A stretch of 64,000 bases of DNA from assembly GCF_048323755.1 (NCBI RefSeq), contig NZ_JBLWFS010000004.1, forward strand, positions 234,623 through 298,622, read 5' to 3'. Position 1 is the first letter of the stretch. Each line of letters opens with the position of its first letter. A program made the position numbers and the translations under genes. Below, in pieces: positions 9,098-17,016 of this stretch. The notes beneath the pieces were generated by a model, which saw only the letters and a program-made list of their open reading frames with translations, did not search any database and was not told the DNA's origin. The stretch is from Alkalihalobacterium sp048323755. GTDB taxonomy: Bacteria > Bacillota > Bacilli > Bacillales > Bacillaceae_F.

Positions 9098-9290
9098 ACT
9101 CTATATTCTATTTATACTTACTAAAACCTGATATAAATGTTTGATGATTATTAGTGGATAAAGTTAGTGACCTAAATATGAAGTAGGTTGCTGCATAGTA
9201 CAACGATAATACGAATTTAAACAACCTCTACTTTTACTAACTCTGTGAAAGAATGAACTTCAAGTTATTTTAAGAAAACAATATAAATTT

Positions 9291-9329
9291 AAACCGCGTG
9301 GATTATAATAAATATCCACGCGGTTTTTT
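9291..9329 (+). terminator. strong intrinsic terminator
   Basis: AAACCGCGTGGAT pairs with ATCCACGCGGTTT and is followed by TTTT. It closes the DUF188 / 63-residue transcription unit. Confidence 0.88.
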
Positions 9330-9558
9330 ATGTTAAGTATATTTCATTAAAATTATAAGTGAGTTTAGTTTTTAATTTTCATCACAATTATCGTTTACAA
9401 CTTAGTTTAATGAATTACCATTTTATTGATTCTCACTTTACTCCACTAAAGGTTTGCAATATGTTTGCAAATAGTCTTTACTGTCTTATTTTACAAGAAC
9501 CAGAAGTTCAAATAAAACAACAACCCCCCTTGCTACGCAAGGGAGGTTGTTGTAATTA

Positions 9559-9632
9559 CAGTTCATCTAATTGACCACAATTTCCTCTTCAAACTCGTTT
9601 GACCACATTTTGACTACATTAAATTTGTATAC
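9559..9632 (-). pseudogene. integrase 3'-end remnant, copy 2 of a direct repeat
   Basis: On the minus strand it encodes NVVKMWSNEFEEE, nearly the same recombinase tail as copy 1 at 7979-8052 and in the same orientation. The match continues into the hairpin on its left side (about 9530-9558). No tRNA fragment is visible here. Two such copies 1.58 kb apart look like the scars of two integration or excision events. Confidence 0.55.
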
Positions 9633-9733
9633 TCTTTTAAGATGAAGACTATAAATTAAATAGCTACCTTGTACAAAGTGGTCAACCATTATATCTTTGT
9701 ATAGCCGGTGATAATCAAATAAGAAGGGGCTTG

Positions 9734-10363
9734 ATGATAATTAACTCTAAATTTTTTGATATCGATCTATTTAAACAAAGAAAGATAATAAATGCTGCTA
9801 TGAGAGAGTTTGCACATAAAGGATATAAAAAGGCTTCTACGAATGAAATTGTAAAAGATTCTGGTATTTCAAAGGGGCTTCTCTTTCATTACTTTAGAAA
9901 TAAAAAAGAGTTGTATTTATATTTATTTGATAGAGCTGTGGAAATAGCAAATGATGAGTTTTATGCAGGAATTGAATATACGGAAACGGACGTTATAAAA
10001 ATATGGCGGAATATGGCCTTATTAAAGTTTAACCTGATGCGTCAATTTCCTGAAATCATAAATTTTATCATGTCCGCTTATTTTGAAGAAGCAGAAGAAG
10101 TAGTAGTTGAACTGCAAGGTAGAAAAGAGAATTTTAATCCTGCTAATGTAAATGATTTTTTTAAAAACATTGATGCATCCAAGTTTAAAGGAGATCTAGA
10201 AGTGGACAAAGCCTTACAAGTGATTACTTGGACAATGGAAGGTGTTATTGAAAAAGAGAGGAATAAGGCAAAGGATATATCAATTGAGAATTATAATCTG
10301 GATGAGACGATAGAAAAGATTGATCACTGCTTAATGGTGTTAAAAGACTGCTTTTATAAATAG
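9734..10363 (+). CDS. TetR/AcrR family transcriptional regulator
   Basis: A 209-residue repressor-type protein. The N-terminal helix-turn-helix is typical: IINAAMREFAHKGYKKAST, then IVKDSGISKGLLFHYFRNKKELYLYL (about residues 14-60). The C-terminal ligand/dimer domain is divergent. ATG 9734 was preferred to TTG 9731 because AAGGGG at 9724-9729 is too close to the TTG. Fifteen bases downstream begins an ABC exporter, so the regulator very likely controls its own operon together with that exporter. The inducer is unknown; a toxic compound is the common case. Confidence 0.88.
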   Translation: MIINSKFFDIDLFKQRKIINAAMREFAHKGYKKASTNEIVKDSGISKGLLFHYFRNKKELYLYLFDRAVEIANDEFYAGIEYTETDVIKIWRNMALLKFNLMRQFPEIINFIMSAYFEEAEEVVVELQGRKENFNPANVNDFFKNIDASKFKGDLEVDKALQVITWTMEGVIEKERNKAKDISIENYNLDETIEKIDHCLMVLKDCFYK

Positions 10364-10377
10364 AAGGAGATAGGAAA

Positions 10378-11289
10378 ATGTCTGTAATGGAATTAAAAGA
10401 TATAACAAAGAAGTTTGGAAAATTTGTTGCTTTGGATGGAGTGAATTTAAAATTAAATCAAGGGGAAGTATTAGGGTTTATTGGACCTAATGGGGCAGGT
10501 AAATCGACTACGATTCGCATTATTCTTGGATTATTACGGAAAACTGGCGGGGAAGCGAAACTATTCGGTAAAGATCCCTGGAAAGATGCAGTTGACCTTC
10601 ACAAGCGTTTAGCATATGTCCCAGGGGATGTACATTTATGGCCAAACTTATCTGGTGGAGAGGTCATTGACTTATTTGGCAACTTAAGAGGGAGTATGAA
10701 TACGAAACGCAGGACAGAGCTAATTGAGCGTTTTGATCTTGATCCCACGAAAAAATGTAGAACCTATTCAAAAGGTAATAGACAAAAAGTAGCACTTATT
10801 TCTGCCTTTTCATCGGATGTGGACTTATTTATTTTAGATGAACCGACATCGGGCTTGGATCCTCTAATGGAGATGGTTTTTCAAGATTGCGTTGCAGAAG
10901 CGAAAGCTACCGGGAAAACAATTCTTCTTTCCAGTCATATTCTTTCTGAGGTAGAGAGACTTTGTGACAGAGTTAGCATTATAAAGAAAGGAAATGTGGT
11001 GGAGACGGGTACTTTAGGAGAATTGCGCCACTTCACCCGGAATGAAATTACTGTAGAGACAGAACGCGAAATTGTCGGTTTACAGGATTTACAGAATGTT
11101 TTTGAAGTATCTGTGAAAGGGAAGAAAGCACAGTTTCAAGTCGATAGTCAAAATCTTGACTCTGTGTTGCGCCACCTTCTTCCATTTGAAATAAAGACAT
11201 TAACAAGCAAACCACCTTCACTGGAAGATCTTTTTATGCGGCATTACGGTAATGAAATAAGTAGTACTCAGCAAGGTGACAGGGGGTGA
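10378..11289 (+). CDS. ABC transporter ATP-binding protein (drug/antibiotic exporter type)
   Basis: A 303-residue ATPase. Walker A is GPNGAGKST (about residues 37-45), the signature is the less usual YSKGNRQK, Walker B is LFILDEPTSGLD and the switch His is in LLSSHILSE. A C-terminal extension of about 85 residues is typical of DrrA/CcmA-like exporters. AGAAGGAGATAGG precedes the ATG. It overlaps or abuts the permease gene, and the upstream TetR gene suggests inducible export. The cargo cannot be deduced. Confidence 0.93.
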   Translation: MSVMELKDITKKFGKFVALDGVNLKLNQGEVLGFIGPNGAGKSTTIRIILGLLRKTGGEAKLFGKDPWKDAVDLHKRLAYVPGDVHLWPNLSGGEVIDLFGNLRGSMNTKRRTELIERFDLDPTKKCRTYSKGNRQKVALISAFSSDVDLFILDEPTSGLDPLMEMVFQDCVAEAKATGKTILLSSHILSEVERLCDRVSIIKKGNVVETGTLGELRHFTRNEITVETEREIVGLQDLQNVFEVSVKGKKAQFQVDSQNLDSVLRHLLPFEIKTLTSKPPSLEDLFMRHYGNEISSTQQGDRG

Positions 11290-11293
11290 AAGA

Positions 11294-12916
11294 ATGAGAA
11301 ATGAAATAAAAGGAACAGGCATTTTAACTTTTCTTGCCTTTAAGCGGGACCGGCTAAGATTATTTGCTTGGCTAGCAGTGATTATGACCTTAGTTACGTC
11401 GGTGGGTATTGCTATGAATGATCTAATGCCTACGCAAGAAGAAGTGATGAAACAGGTAGTCGCTAGAGCAGAAAGTCCTGCTATTCGACTATTTGATATA
11501 CCTGCAGCTGGGATCAGTGTAGAATCTGCAATGTTGATGAGAAGTTCTATTTTAATTGGTATTATCATTGTATTAGTAAGTATGCAAACTGTTATACGTC
11601 ACACTAGACAGAATGAGGAAACAGGACGAACGGAGATGATTAGTTCCACTGCTGTAGGTAAATATGCTAGTTTAGCATCAGGATTAATTGTCACTGTTAT
11701 ATTTAATATATTAGTAGGAATTACGATTGCTTCAGCGATGTTATTTAATAATTTTGATATGGAAGGATCTCTATTAATTGGGTTTGTATTTGCTGGAATA
11801 GGGATTGCCTTTGCTGGTATCACTTCTATCGCCGTTCAGCTATCTCAAACTTCTAGTGGTGCAACTGGCATGGTTACTATCACCTTTGGACTAGTCTTTC
11901 TGATCAGCTCCATCGGTGATGTGCTAGGGGAGTTTAATAGAAATACCTTTGCTGTTGAAAGTCATTGGTTAGTGTGGTTGTCACCGTGGGGCTGGCTTGG
12001 TCAAGTATATGCATTCCATGAAAATAATTGGTGGATTCTTTGGTTATTTTACTTATTGTTTATTGCGACTGTCTTTATTGCAATCTATCTTGTTACAAAA
12101 AGGGATGTTGGAATGGGTTTATTTCCTGCCAAAAAGGGACCTGCCTTTGCTTCTAGAATGCTATTAAGTCCAATTGGATTAATGTGGAGGCTTCAGCGCA
12201 GGGTAATTCTTAGTTGGGTTGTTGCAATGTTTATCTTCGGAATGGTAATTGGTGGAATTGGCAATGAAATACGAGATATGGTATCAGGATTAAACAACGA
12301 CCAACTGCTAGAAATGTTTGGTGGAAACCCAGATTTAGTTAGTTCCATAATGGCGTCATTTGTGGGATTTTTAGCTACATTTGTGGCAGTGTATTTTGTA
12401 TTGGGTTTGTTAAGGTTACGTCATGATGAAGTAGACGGTTTTATGGAAGGAGTCCTCGCAACCGGAGTGAGTAGAGTCCATTTATTGATGAGTCAGTTTA
12501 TTTGTGTTGGTTTAGGGTTATGGGGCATTTTAATCTTTTTAGCATTAGGTGCCGGTACCACAGCAAAAGTGTCTACTGGTGATGCTATGTTTCTGACAAT
12601 GCTGGAAGTCACATTTTATCAAGCTCCTGCAATACTCACCATTGGAGCTTTTACAATTCTTTTGATAGGAATTCTCCCAAAAGGTGCAATTGCAGTATCA
12701 CTTGCTGCTGTACTATTTAGTATAATCTCGGGTCCTATGTTCGGTACAATGCTTGGTTTACCAGAGATAGTTCAAAGTATTTCTCCATTTTCTTATACGA
12801 CTGTGGGTGAAGCAGGAAATATAGACTGGATTAATGCACTAGGATTAACTGTAATAGCAATGATTTTTATTACAGTTGGGATTTTAAGCTATTCACGCCG
12901 TAACTTAACTTTTTAG
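11294..12916 (+). CDS. ABC transporter permease (polyketide/antibiotic exporter type)
   Basis: A 540-residue polytopic membrane protein with about twelve hydrophobic segments in two halves, the length of fused two-half permeases that pair with DrrA-like ATPases. The halves begin alike: FLAFKRDRLRLFAWLAVIM near the N terminus and LMWRLQRRVILSWVVAMF at about residue 297, which supports an internal duplication. ATG 11294 is preceded by AGGGGGTGA; an in-frame GTG at 11276 lies inside the ATPase gene and lacks a site. It forms one exporter with the preceding ATPase. Confidence 0.88.
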   Translation: MRNEIKGTGILTFLAFKRDRLRLFAWLAVIMTLVTSVGIAMNDLMPTQEEVMKQVVARAESPAIRLFDIPAAGISVESAMLMRSSILIGIIIVLVSMQTVIRHTRQNEETGRTEMISSTAVGKYASLASGLIVTVIFNILVGITIASAMLFNNFDMEGSLLIGFVFAGIGIAFAGITSIAVQLSQTSSGATGMVTITFGLVFLISSIGDVLGEFNRNTFAVESHWLVWLSPWGWLGQVYAFHENNWWILWLFYLLFIATVFIAIYLVTKRDVGMGLFPAKKGPAFASRMLLSPIGLMWRLQRRVILSWVVAMFIFGMVIGGIGNEIRDMVSGLNNDQLLEMFGGNPDLVSSIMASFVGFLATFVAVYFVLGLLRLRHDEVDGFMEGVLATGVSRVHLLMSQFICVGLGLWGILIFLALGAGTTAKVSTGDAMFLTMLEVTFYQAPAILTIGAFTILLIGILPKGAIAVSLAAVLFSIISGPMFGTMLGLPEIVQSISPFSYTTVGEAGNIDWINALGLTVIAMIFITVGILSYSRRNLTF

Positions 12917-12921
12917 GAAAT

Positions 12922-13119
12922 CTGGTCAAAATAGCAACAATTTATGCGAAAACAGTCAAAACAAAAGAATGGCAATCCAGTACAGCCTATGGCTTTGATC
13001 CAACATGGTTAATCATTGCCGCTGTTACAGCAAATTTCCAGAGTGCCGAGCAGAGCATTGGTACAAGTGGAAGCACAGGTGGGTTTACTGACGGTGGAGG
13101 TGGATCAGGAGCATTTTAA
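12922..13119 (+). pseudogene. C-terminal remnant of a Gly-rich-tailed membrane protein (DUF2207-like)
   Basis: An open segment without a start, beginning directly after the permease stop, encodes about 65 residues ending in GGFTDGGGGSGAF. The tail, preceded by FDPTWLIIAAVTANF, resembles the end of DUF2207-type membrane proteins. No start codon with a ribosome-binding site or N-terminal domain is present, so it is read as a gene fragment. The first 36 bases coincide with the tail of the dispersed repeat family (12930-12957), which suggests that the truncation and the repeat are linked. Family assignment is tentative. Confidence 0.45.
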
Positions 13120-13201
13120 TATTAGTTGCAGTTCAAGGCTTGAGCGCATTCCCTTAGGAACAGGGGAAAGCGCTAATTTTATTAGGACGGAAGAGGGGCT
13201 C

Positions 13202-13816
13202 TCATTTAATTTTACTTTTAAATCCTTCGAGCAGTACCTCTAATCCAAATTGAAATTCATTTTCCATTTTCATAGCGGAGGGGTCAAACGGCAGATGTTC
13301 CAAAAAAGTTAGTGAATCCGGGTCGTCCATTGGAATGTCATTAAAACGGTATTCCTCTAAAACAAAGGAAGTTATGTAATTATTAAGCATCCATGATGCT
13401 GAAAAAATATCTTCACTTTCAAGGCCCAACTGGTGAAGAAGTCCACCGATTTTTTTGATTAACTCCAGCCGGTAAGGAGTTGTCGGTGCTGTTTCCACAA
13501 GTACATATGCTGAATCTCGGTATTTTAATAATACCCTCCTGAATTCGTATGAAATTTGGAGAATTTGCTCTTCCAGAGCCAGTTCCTCATCTGGTAAACA
13601 GATTTCTTTACATATTTCTTCTGCTAGCAGCTCCAAAAGCTCATTCTTATTTTTAACATGCCAATAGATAGAAGAGCCCTTTATTTCTAACCGCTCAGCT
13701 ATTTTTCTGATGGATATTTTTTTCAACCCTTCTTCCAGCAGTACATTGAATGCAACCTTGACAATTACTGATTTATTTATTTTTTTAGGTTCTGATTTTT
13801 CGTTTTTAGCAGGCAC
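13202..13816 (-). CDS. TetR family repressor (TetR/ActR-like)
   Basis: A repressor of about 204 residues. The N-terminal helix-turn-helix reads VKVAFNVLLEEGLKKISIRKIAERLEIKGSS-IYWHVKNKNELL, close in style to tetracycline-repressor-type proteins. I chose GTG 13816 because GGAGG lies upstream at good spacing; the longer frame to 13867 would run into the promoter and operator. It is divergent from a small membrane protein and an FAD monooxygenase, and the inverted-repeat operator at 13861-13893 lies between them. Regulation of both transcripts is therefore likely. Confidence 0.88.
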   Translation of the reverse strand: MPAKNEKSEPKKINKSVIVKVAFNVLLEEGLKKISIRKIAERLEIKGSSIYWHVKNKNELLELLAEEICKEICLPDEELALEEQILQISYEFRRVLLKYRDSAYVLVETAPTTPYRLELIKKIGGLLHQLGLESEDIFSASWMLNNYITSFVLEEYRFNDIPMDDPDSLTFLEHLPFDPSAMKMENEFQFGLEVLLEGFKSKIK

Positions 13817-13852
13817 AGCAACTCCTCCTTCACTTGACAAGTATATCATATC

Positions 13853-13893
13853 ATTATAGACTAACACTGTTAGATTTAAACTAACAGTGTTAG
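13853..13893. promoter_or_regulatory. double palindromic TetR operator and minus-strand -10 box
   Basis: CTAACACTGTTAG (13861-13873) and CTAACAGTGTTAG (13881-13893) are separated by ATTTAAA. Each 13-mer is palindromic around its centre base, and the two are exact reverse complements of each other. A TATAAT on the minus strand (13853-13858) directly abuts the site, as expected for autorepression of the divergent TetR gene. Confidence 0.85.
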
Positions 13894-13918
13894 ATAAAAT
13901 GGAAAGGGGAGATACGAA

Positions 13919-14158
13919 TTGACTAATTTAAACGATATAGCAGGTCTTTTTTATGGTGGATTTTTAATATTAGGAATTGCATTTGGTGGAGGTTTTGGGA
14001 TTATAAATGGATATTTTATTTTAGGTCCCTTGATGGGAACTGTTTCGGGTCTCGGATTAGGGCTACTGTCTCATGGAATTATTTCTTATTTACTGCTGTG
14101 GAAAATAGGATCAGTTGAAACTGAAAACGAGGTTGCAGAAGGGGGAGAGGAAGAATGA
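13919..14158 (+). CDS. 79-residue small membrane protein
   Basis: A very hydrophobic peptide with two Gly-rich membrane segments (about residues 10-32 and 36-62) and an acidic tail, TENEVAEGGEEE. I do not recognise a family. It starts with TTG 13919 behind AAAGGGGA, lies 26 bases after the operator, and overlaps the monooxygenase start by ATGA, so it is the first gene of the repressed operon. It could be a membrane partner or a two-segment transporter subunit; that is inference. Confidence 0.7.
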   Translation: MTNLNDIAGLFYGGFLILGIAFGGGFGIINGYFILGPLMGTVSGLGLGLLSHGIISYLLLWKIGSVETENEVAEGGEEE

Positions 14159-15357
14159 GCAGAAACGCAATAATCATTGGTGGTGGAATTGCTGGGACTG
14201 CAATGGCCTTATTTTTAAAAAGAGCAGGTATAACGTCCGCCATCTATGAGGCATATCCAAAACGTGATGACATCGGGGGAGGTCTGCAGCTAGCACCGAA
14301 TGGTATGAATGTGCTAGCGTCTCTCGGTCTAGCTGATAAAGTCATAGAACACGGAACAATTGCAACTGAAATGCGTTTTTTAAATCAAAAAGGAAAAATA
14401 CTTGGGAAGATTAATCGAGGGCTAACGGAAAAATATGCTCAGCCTGCAGTTAATATTTCCCGATCTGCTTTGCATAAAGTTCTGGTGGAGGAGGTTGAGC
14501 GGAAGGGTATTGTTATCCACTATAATAAAAAGCTTGTAAATATTACAGATGGTTCGGGAAAACAGGCTGCTGCGGAGTTTGCAGACGGGAGTACGGCAGA
14601 AGGGGATATCGTTATTGGAGCAGACGGCATCCGTTCTAAGACGAGGGAAATTATTCTGCCGGATGCTCCAAAACCAGATTTTACTGGCATGCAATGGATT
14701 GCAGGTTTCGTTCCACAGACAGAAGTACCTTTAATAGATGAAGAGGATCATAAATTGTACATGATTTTTGGAATGAAAGGATTTTTCGGTTACGGAAATT
14801 TCTCCAGGAAAGATGCCATAATAGGTTGGTGGTATAACATCGTTAAGGAACAAGAACTTACAAAAGAAGAGCTAGGGGAAGTTGCTAATCAAGAAGTAAG
14901 GAATGAGCTTTTAGAAATATGCAAAGGGTGGAACGGTCCGGTGGAGGAGCTTATTAAGAAAACACCAAAGTTAATAAGAGGGAATGTTCATGACATCCAA
15001 TCTCTGCCTTCCTGGCATAATAACAGAAGGGCAGTGCTCATTGGGGATGCTGCACATGCAGTCAGTCCGAACTCCGGACAAGGTGCTTCCCTTGCTCTTG
15101 AGGATGCCAGTTACCTGGCTAAGCTGCTATTTGAAGAGTCAGATTCTTTGGAGAATATATTTGAGCTGTTTGTTCAGGAACGCAGGCCTCGTGTTGAAAA
15201 GATTATAGCTGAAGGTAGAAGAACAGGAGACAATAAAAAAGAAATGACACCTGTTTCCGCTTGGATCAGAGACAGAATGTTGTCCATCATATTCCCGTTG
15301 TTTGTAGATAAAGGCAATAGGTGGAAATATGAATATAAAGTTGACTGGAAAAGTTAG
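14155..15357 (+). CDS. FAD-dependent monooxygenase (class A, PHBH/TetX-like)
   Basis: A 400-residue flavoprotein hydroxylase. The N-terminal dinucleotide site is IIGGGIAGTAMALFLKRAG; the middle has GADGIRSKTRE (the DG motif); the C-terminal flavin motif is GDAAHAVSPNSGQGASLALED. Such enzymes use NAD(P)H and O2 to hydroxylate aromatic or polycyclic substrates. Placement under a TetR repressor next to a small membrane protein suggests a detoxification role, as with TetX-type inactivation, but substrate specificity cannot be read from the sequence. It starts by ATGA overlap with the upstream gene. Confidence 0.9.
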   Translation: MSRNAIIIGGGIAGTAMALFLKRAGITSAIYEAYPKRDDIGGGLQLAPNGMNVLASLGLADKVIEHGTIATEMRFLNQKGKILGKINRGLTEKYAQPAVNISRSALHKVLVEEVERKGIVIHYNKKLVNITDGSGKQAAAEFADGSTAEGDIVIGADGIRSKTREIILPDAPKPDFTGMQWIAGFVPQTEVPLIDEEDHKLYMIFGMKGFFGYGNFSRKDAIIGWWYNIVKEQELTKEELGEVANQEVRNELLEICKGWNGPVEELIKKTPKLIRGNVHDIQSLPSWHNNRRAVLIGDAAHAVSPNSGQGASLALEDASYLAKLLFEESDSLENIFELFVQERRPRVEKIIAEGRRTGDNKKEMTPVSAWIRDRMLSIIFPLFVDKGNRWKYEYKVDWKS

Positions 15358-15870
15358 ATGAATTTGAGGGGATATATTAGGAAGGAACACCTAGATAAAT
15401 TCTTCTGCTTGTTAGTTTAATACAATTATTTTATGTAGAGATAGTATTTGCAATAATAGTATTTACAATAATCAATTTTCAATAAGGACCCTTTGTGGAA
15501 GAGTTTATTTTGCAATGATCTTTGAAACAAAAAAATACTGGTCCCAAATAAAATGGAAATATAAACCAGTATTTATCACTTACTATTTGAAACTATTTAG
15601 TATCTAGTTGGTGTAAATCTCAGGAGGAATAAAAGACTACCTAAGTTTAAACGTACTTGTCGATTCAGTTGAAACAAATTACGAAATAGTGATTTTAAAA
15701 CAAACTTTATAATTAGCATTTAATCGCCTCCTGAATATAGTTTGCTCTTTACGGTCTTAAATTATTTATTATCAACAAATAGAATACTCCCTTAAGAAAA
15801 CCGCAATTATAAAATAATCTAATTATATTTGGGTTAAATTAAACTCATAATAAAATTGGAGGTAAAGAAA
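15358..15870. other. intergenic region with one hairpin
   Basis: No gene is supported. AAATACTGGT (15533-15542) pairs with ACCAGTATTT (15565-15574) around a 22-base loop and may be a weak terminator of the monooxygenase operon. The rest is AT-rich with stops in all frames. Confidence 0.5.
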
Positions 15871-16872
15871 TTGCGAAATATTAAACTCTCCACATCAGAA
15901 ATCGCTGACCTTTGGACTACATATATGAATGATAGCATGGCCATCTGTGTATTAAATCATTTTTTACAGCATATCAAAGACCAGGAAATCAAAGAAACCA
16001 TTCAATTAGCTTTAAATTTTTCGGAACAACATGTGCATGATATCGAATTTTTATTTAAACAAGAAAATTTTGCAGTCCCACATGGATTTAATTTACAAGA
16101 TGATGTGGATCTATCTGCTCCACAATTATTCTCAGACACCTTTTGTTTATATTATGCCCTTAGTATGGCAAAGATTGGTGGAAATTCGTACACACTTGCC
16201 CTTGCCAATTCTGCACGTATGGATATTCGAAAATTTTTTACTAAATGTACTGAAACGACCACACAACTATTTAATAAATGTGCAGATGTCATGCAGGAGA
16301 AAGGATTATTCTTAAGACCACCTCAAATGGAAGGCCCGACTAAAGTAGATTATGTCAAAAAGGAAAGCTTCTTGACCGGATGGTTAGGGGATCGTAGGCC
16401 TTTAACATGTATTGAGATCATGAACTTATTCTTTAACATTGAAAGAAATCAACTTGGCAAATCGTTAATTACTGCTTTTAGCCAAGTTTCAGAAAATGAA
16501 GAAGTCGTAAGGTATTTAATTAGGGGAGTTCAAATTGCTTCAAAGCAGATTGAGGTGTTTGGATCGATTTTAAGCGAAAATGAACTTCCCGCTCCTATGA
16601 CTTGGGATACTTTACCTACATCCTCTACTACCCGGACTTTTTCCGATAAACTCATCATGTTTCATATAGCAGCACTTACAGCAGCCTCTGTTAGCCATTA
16701 CGGGACTAGTCTAGGTACTAGCCCACGACGCGACCTTGGAGTGCATTACAACCGACTCATGCATGAGGTTATCTTTTTCGCAGAAGATGGGGCTAATATT
16801 ATGATTGATCAGGGTTGGATGGAACAACCACCGCAATCCGTTAACAGAAGAGCGTTATCAGATCGGAAATAG
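15871..16872 (+). CDS. DUF3231 family protein
   Basis: A 333-residue protein of the DUF3231 family, common in spore-forming bacilli and built from two similar helical-bundle halves. Both halves contain comparable segments: ISTSEIADLW-like ending in QHVHDIEFLF in the first, and TCIEIMNLFF...QIEVFGSIL in the second. TTG 15871 is chosen because TTGGAGGT lies seven bases upstream; the frame can extend to 15856, but that TTG is part of the site itself. No membrane segment or signal peptide. The function is unknown. Confidence 0.85.
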   Translation: MRNIKLSTSEIADLWTTYMNDSMAICVLNHFLQHIKDQEIKETIQLALNFSEQHVHDIEFLFKQENFAVPHGFNLQDDVDLSAPQLFSDTFCLYYALSMAKIGGNSYTLALANSARMDIRKFFTKCTETTTQLFNKCADVMQEKGLFLRPPQMEGPTKVDYVKKESFLTGWLGDRRPLTCIEIMNLFFNIERNQLGKSLITAFSQVSENEEVVRYLIRGVQIASKQIEVFGSILSENELPAPMTWDTLPTSSTTRTFSDKLIMFHIAALTAASVSHYGTSLGTSPRRDLGVHYNRLMHEVIFFAEDGANIMIDQGWMEQPPQSVNRRALSDRK

Positions 16873-16972
16873 TAAGATTAATTTATAAAGGGTACCTATG
16901 AGAGGAAAGTCTTTTATCGAAGGGTTAGATTATAGTTAATAAAGTATTTAATATACTAACTGTTTCAAAAAA

Positions 16973-17016
16973 AAGTCGTTTAACTACCATTAAAGTAGTT
17001 AAGCGACTTTTTAATT
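16973..17016. terminator. bidirectional terminator between DUF3231 and ahpF
   Basis: AAGTCG-TTAACTAC pairs with GTAGTTAA-CGACTT, with A-run on the left and T-run on the right, so it can stop both converging transcripts. Confidence 0.88.

Larger units (their letters stand above)
9098..9733. other. intergenic region with terminator and second integrase-end repeat
   Basis: No supported gene. The stretch holds the terminator at 9291-9329, a long hairpin at 9518-9553 (ACAACAACC... GGTTGTTGT around CCCTTGC-TAC-GCAAGGG) and the second repeat at 9559-9632. The frame open at 9359-9574 shows no family likeness and no ribosome-binding site. Confidence 0.55.

Noticed and set aside
15480..15524. Transposase-like peptide NKDPLWKSLFCNDL in the gap before DUF3231
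   Set aside because: Only 14 codons, no flanking homology, and too short to assign.
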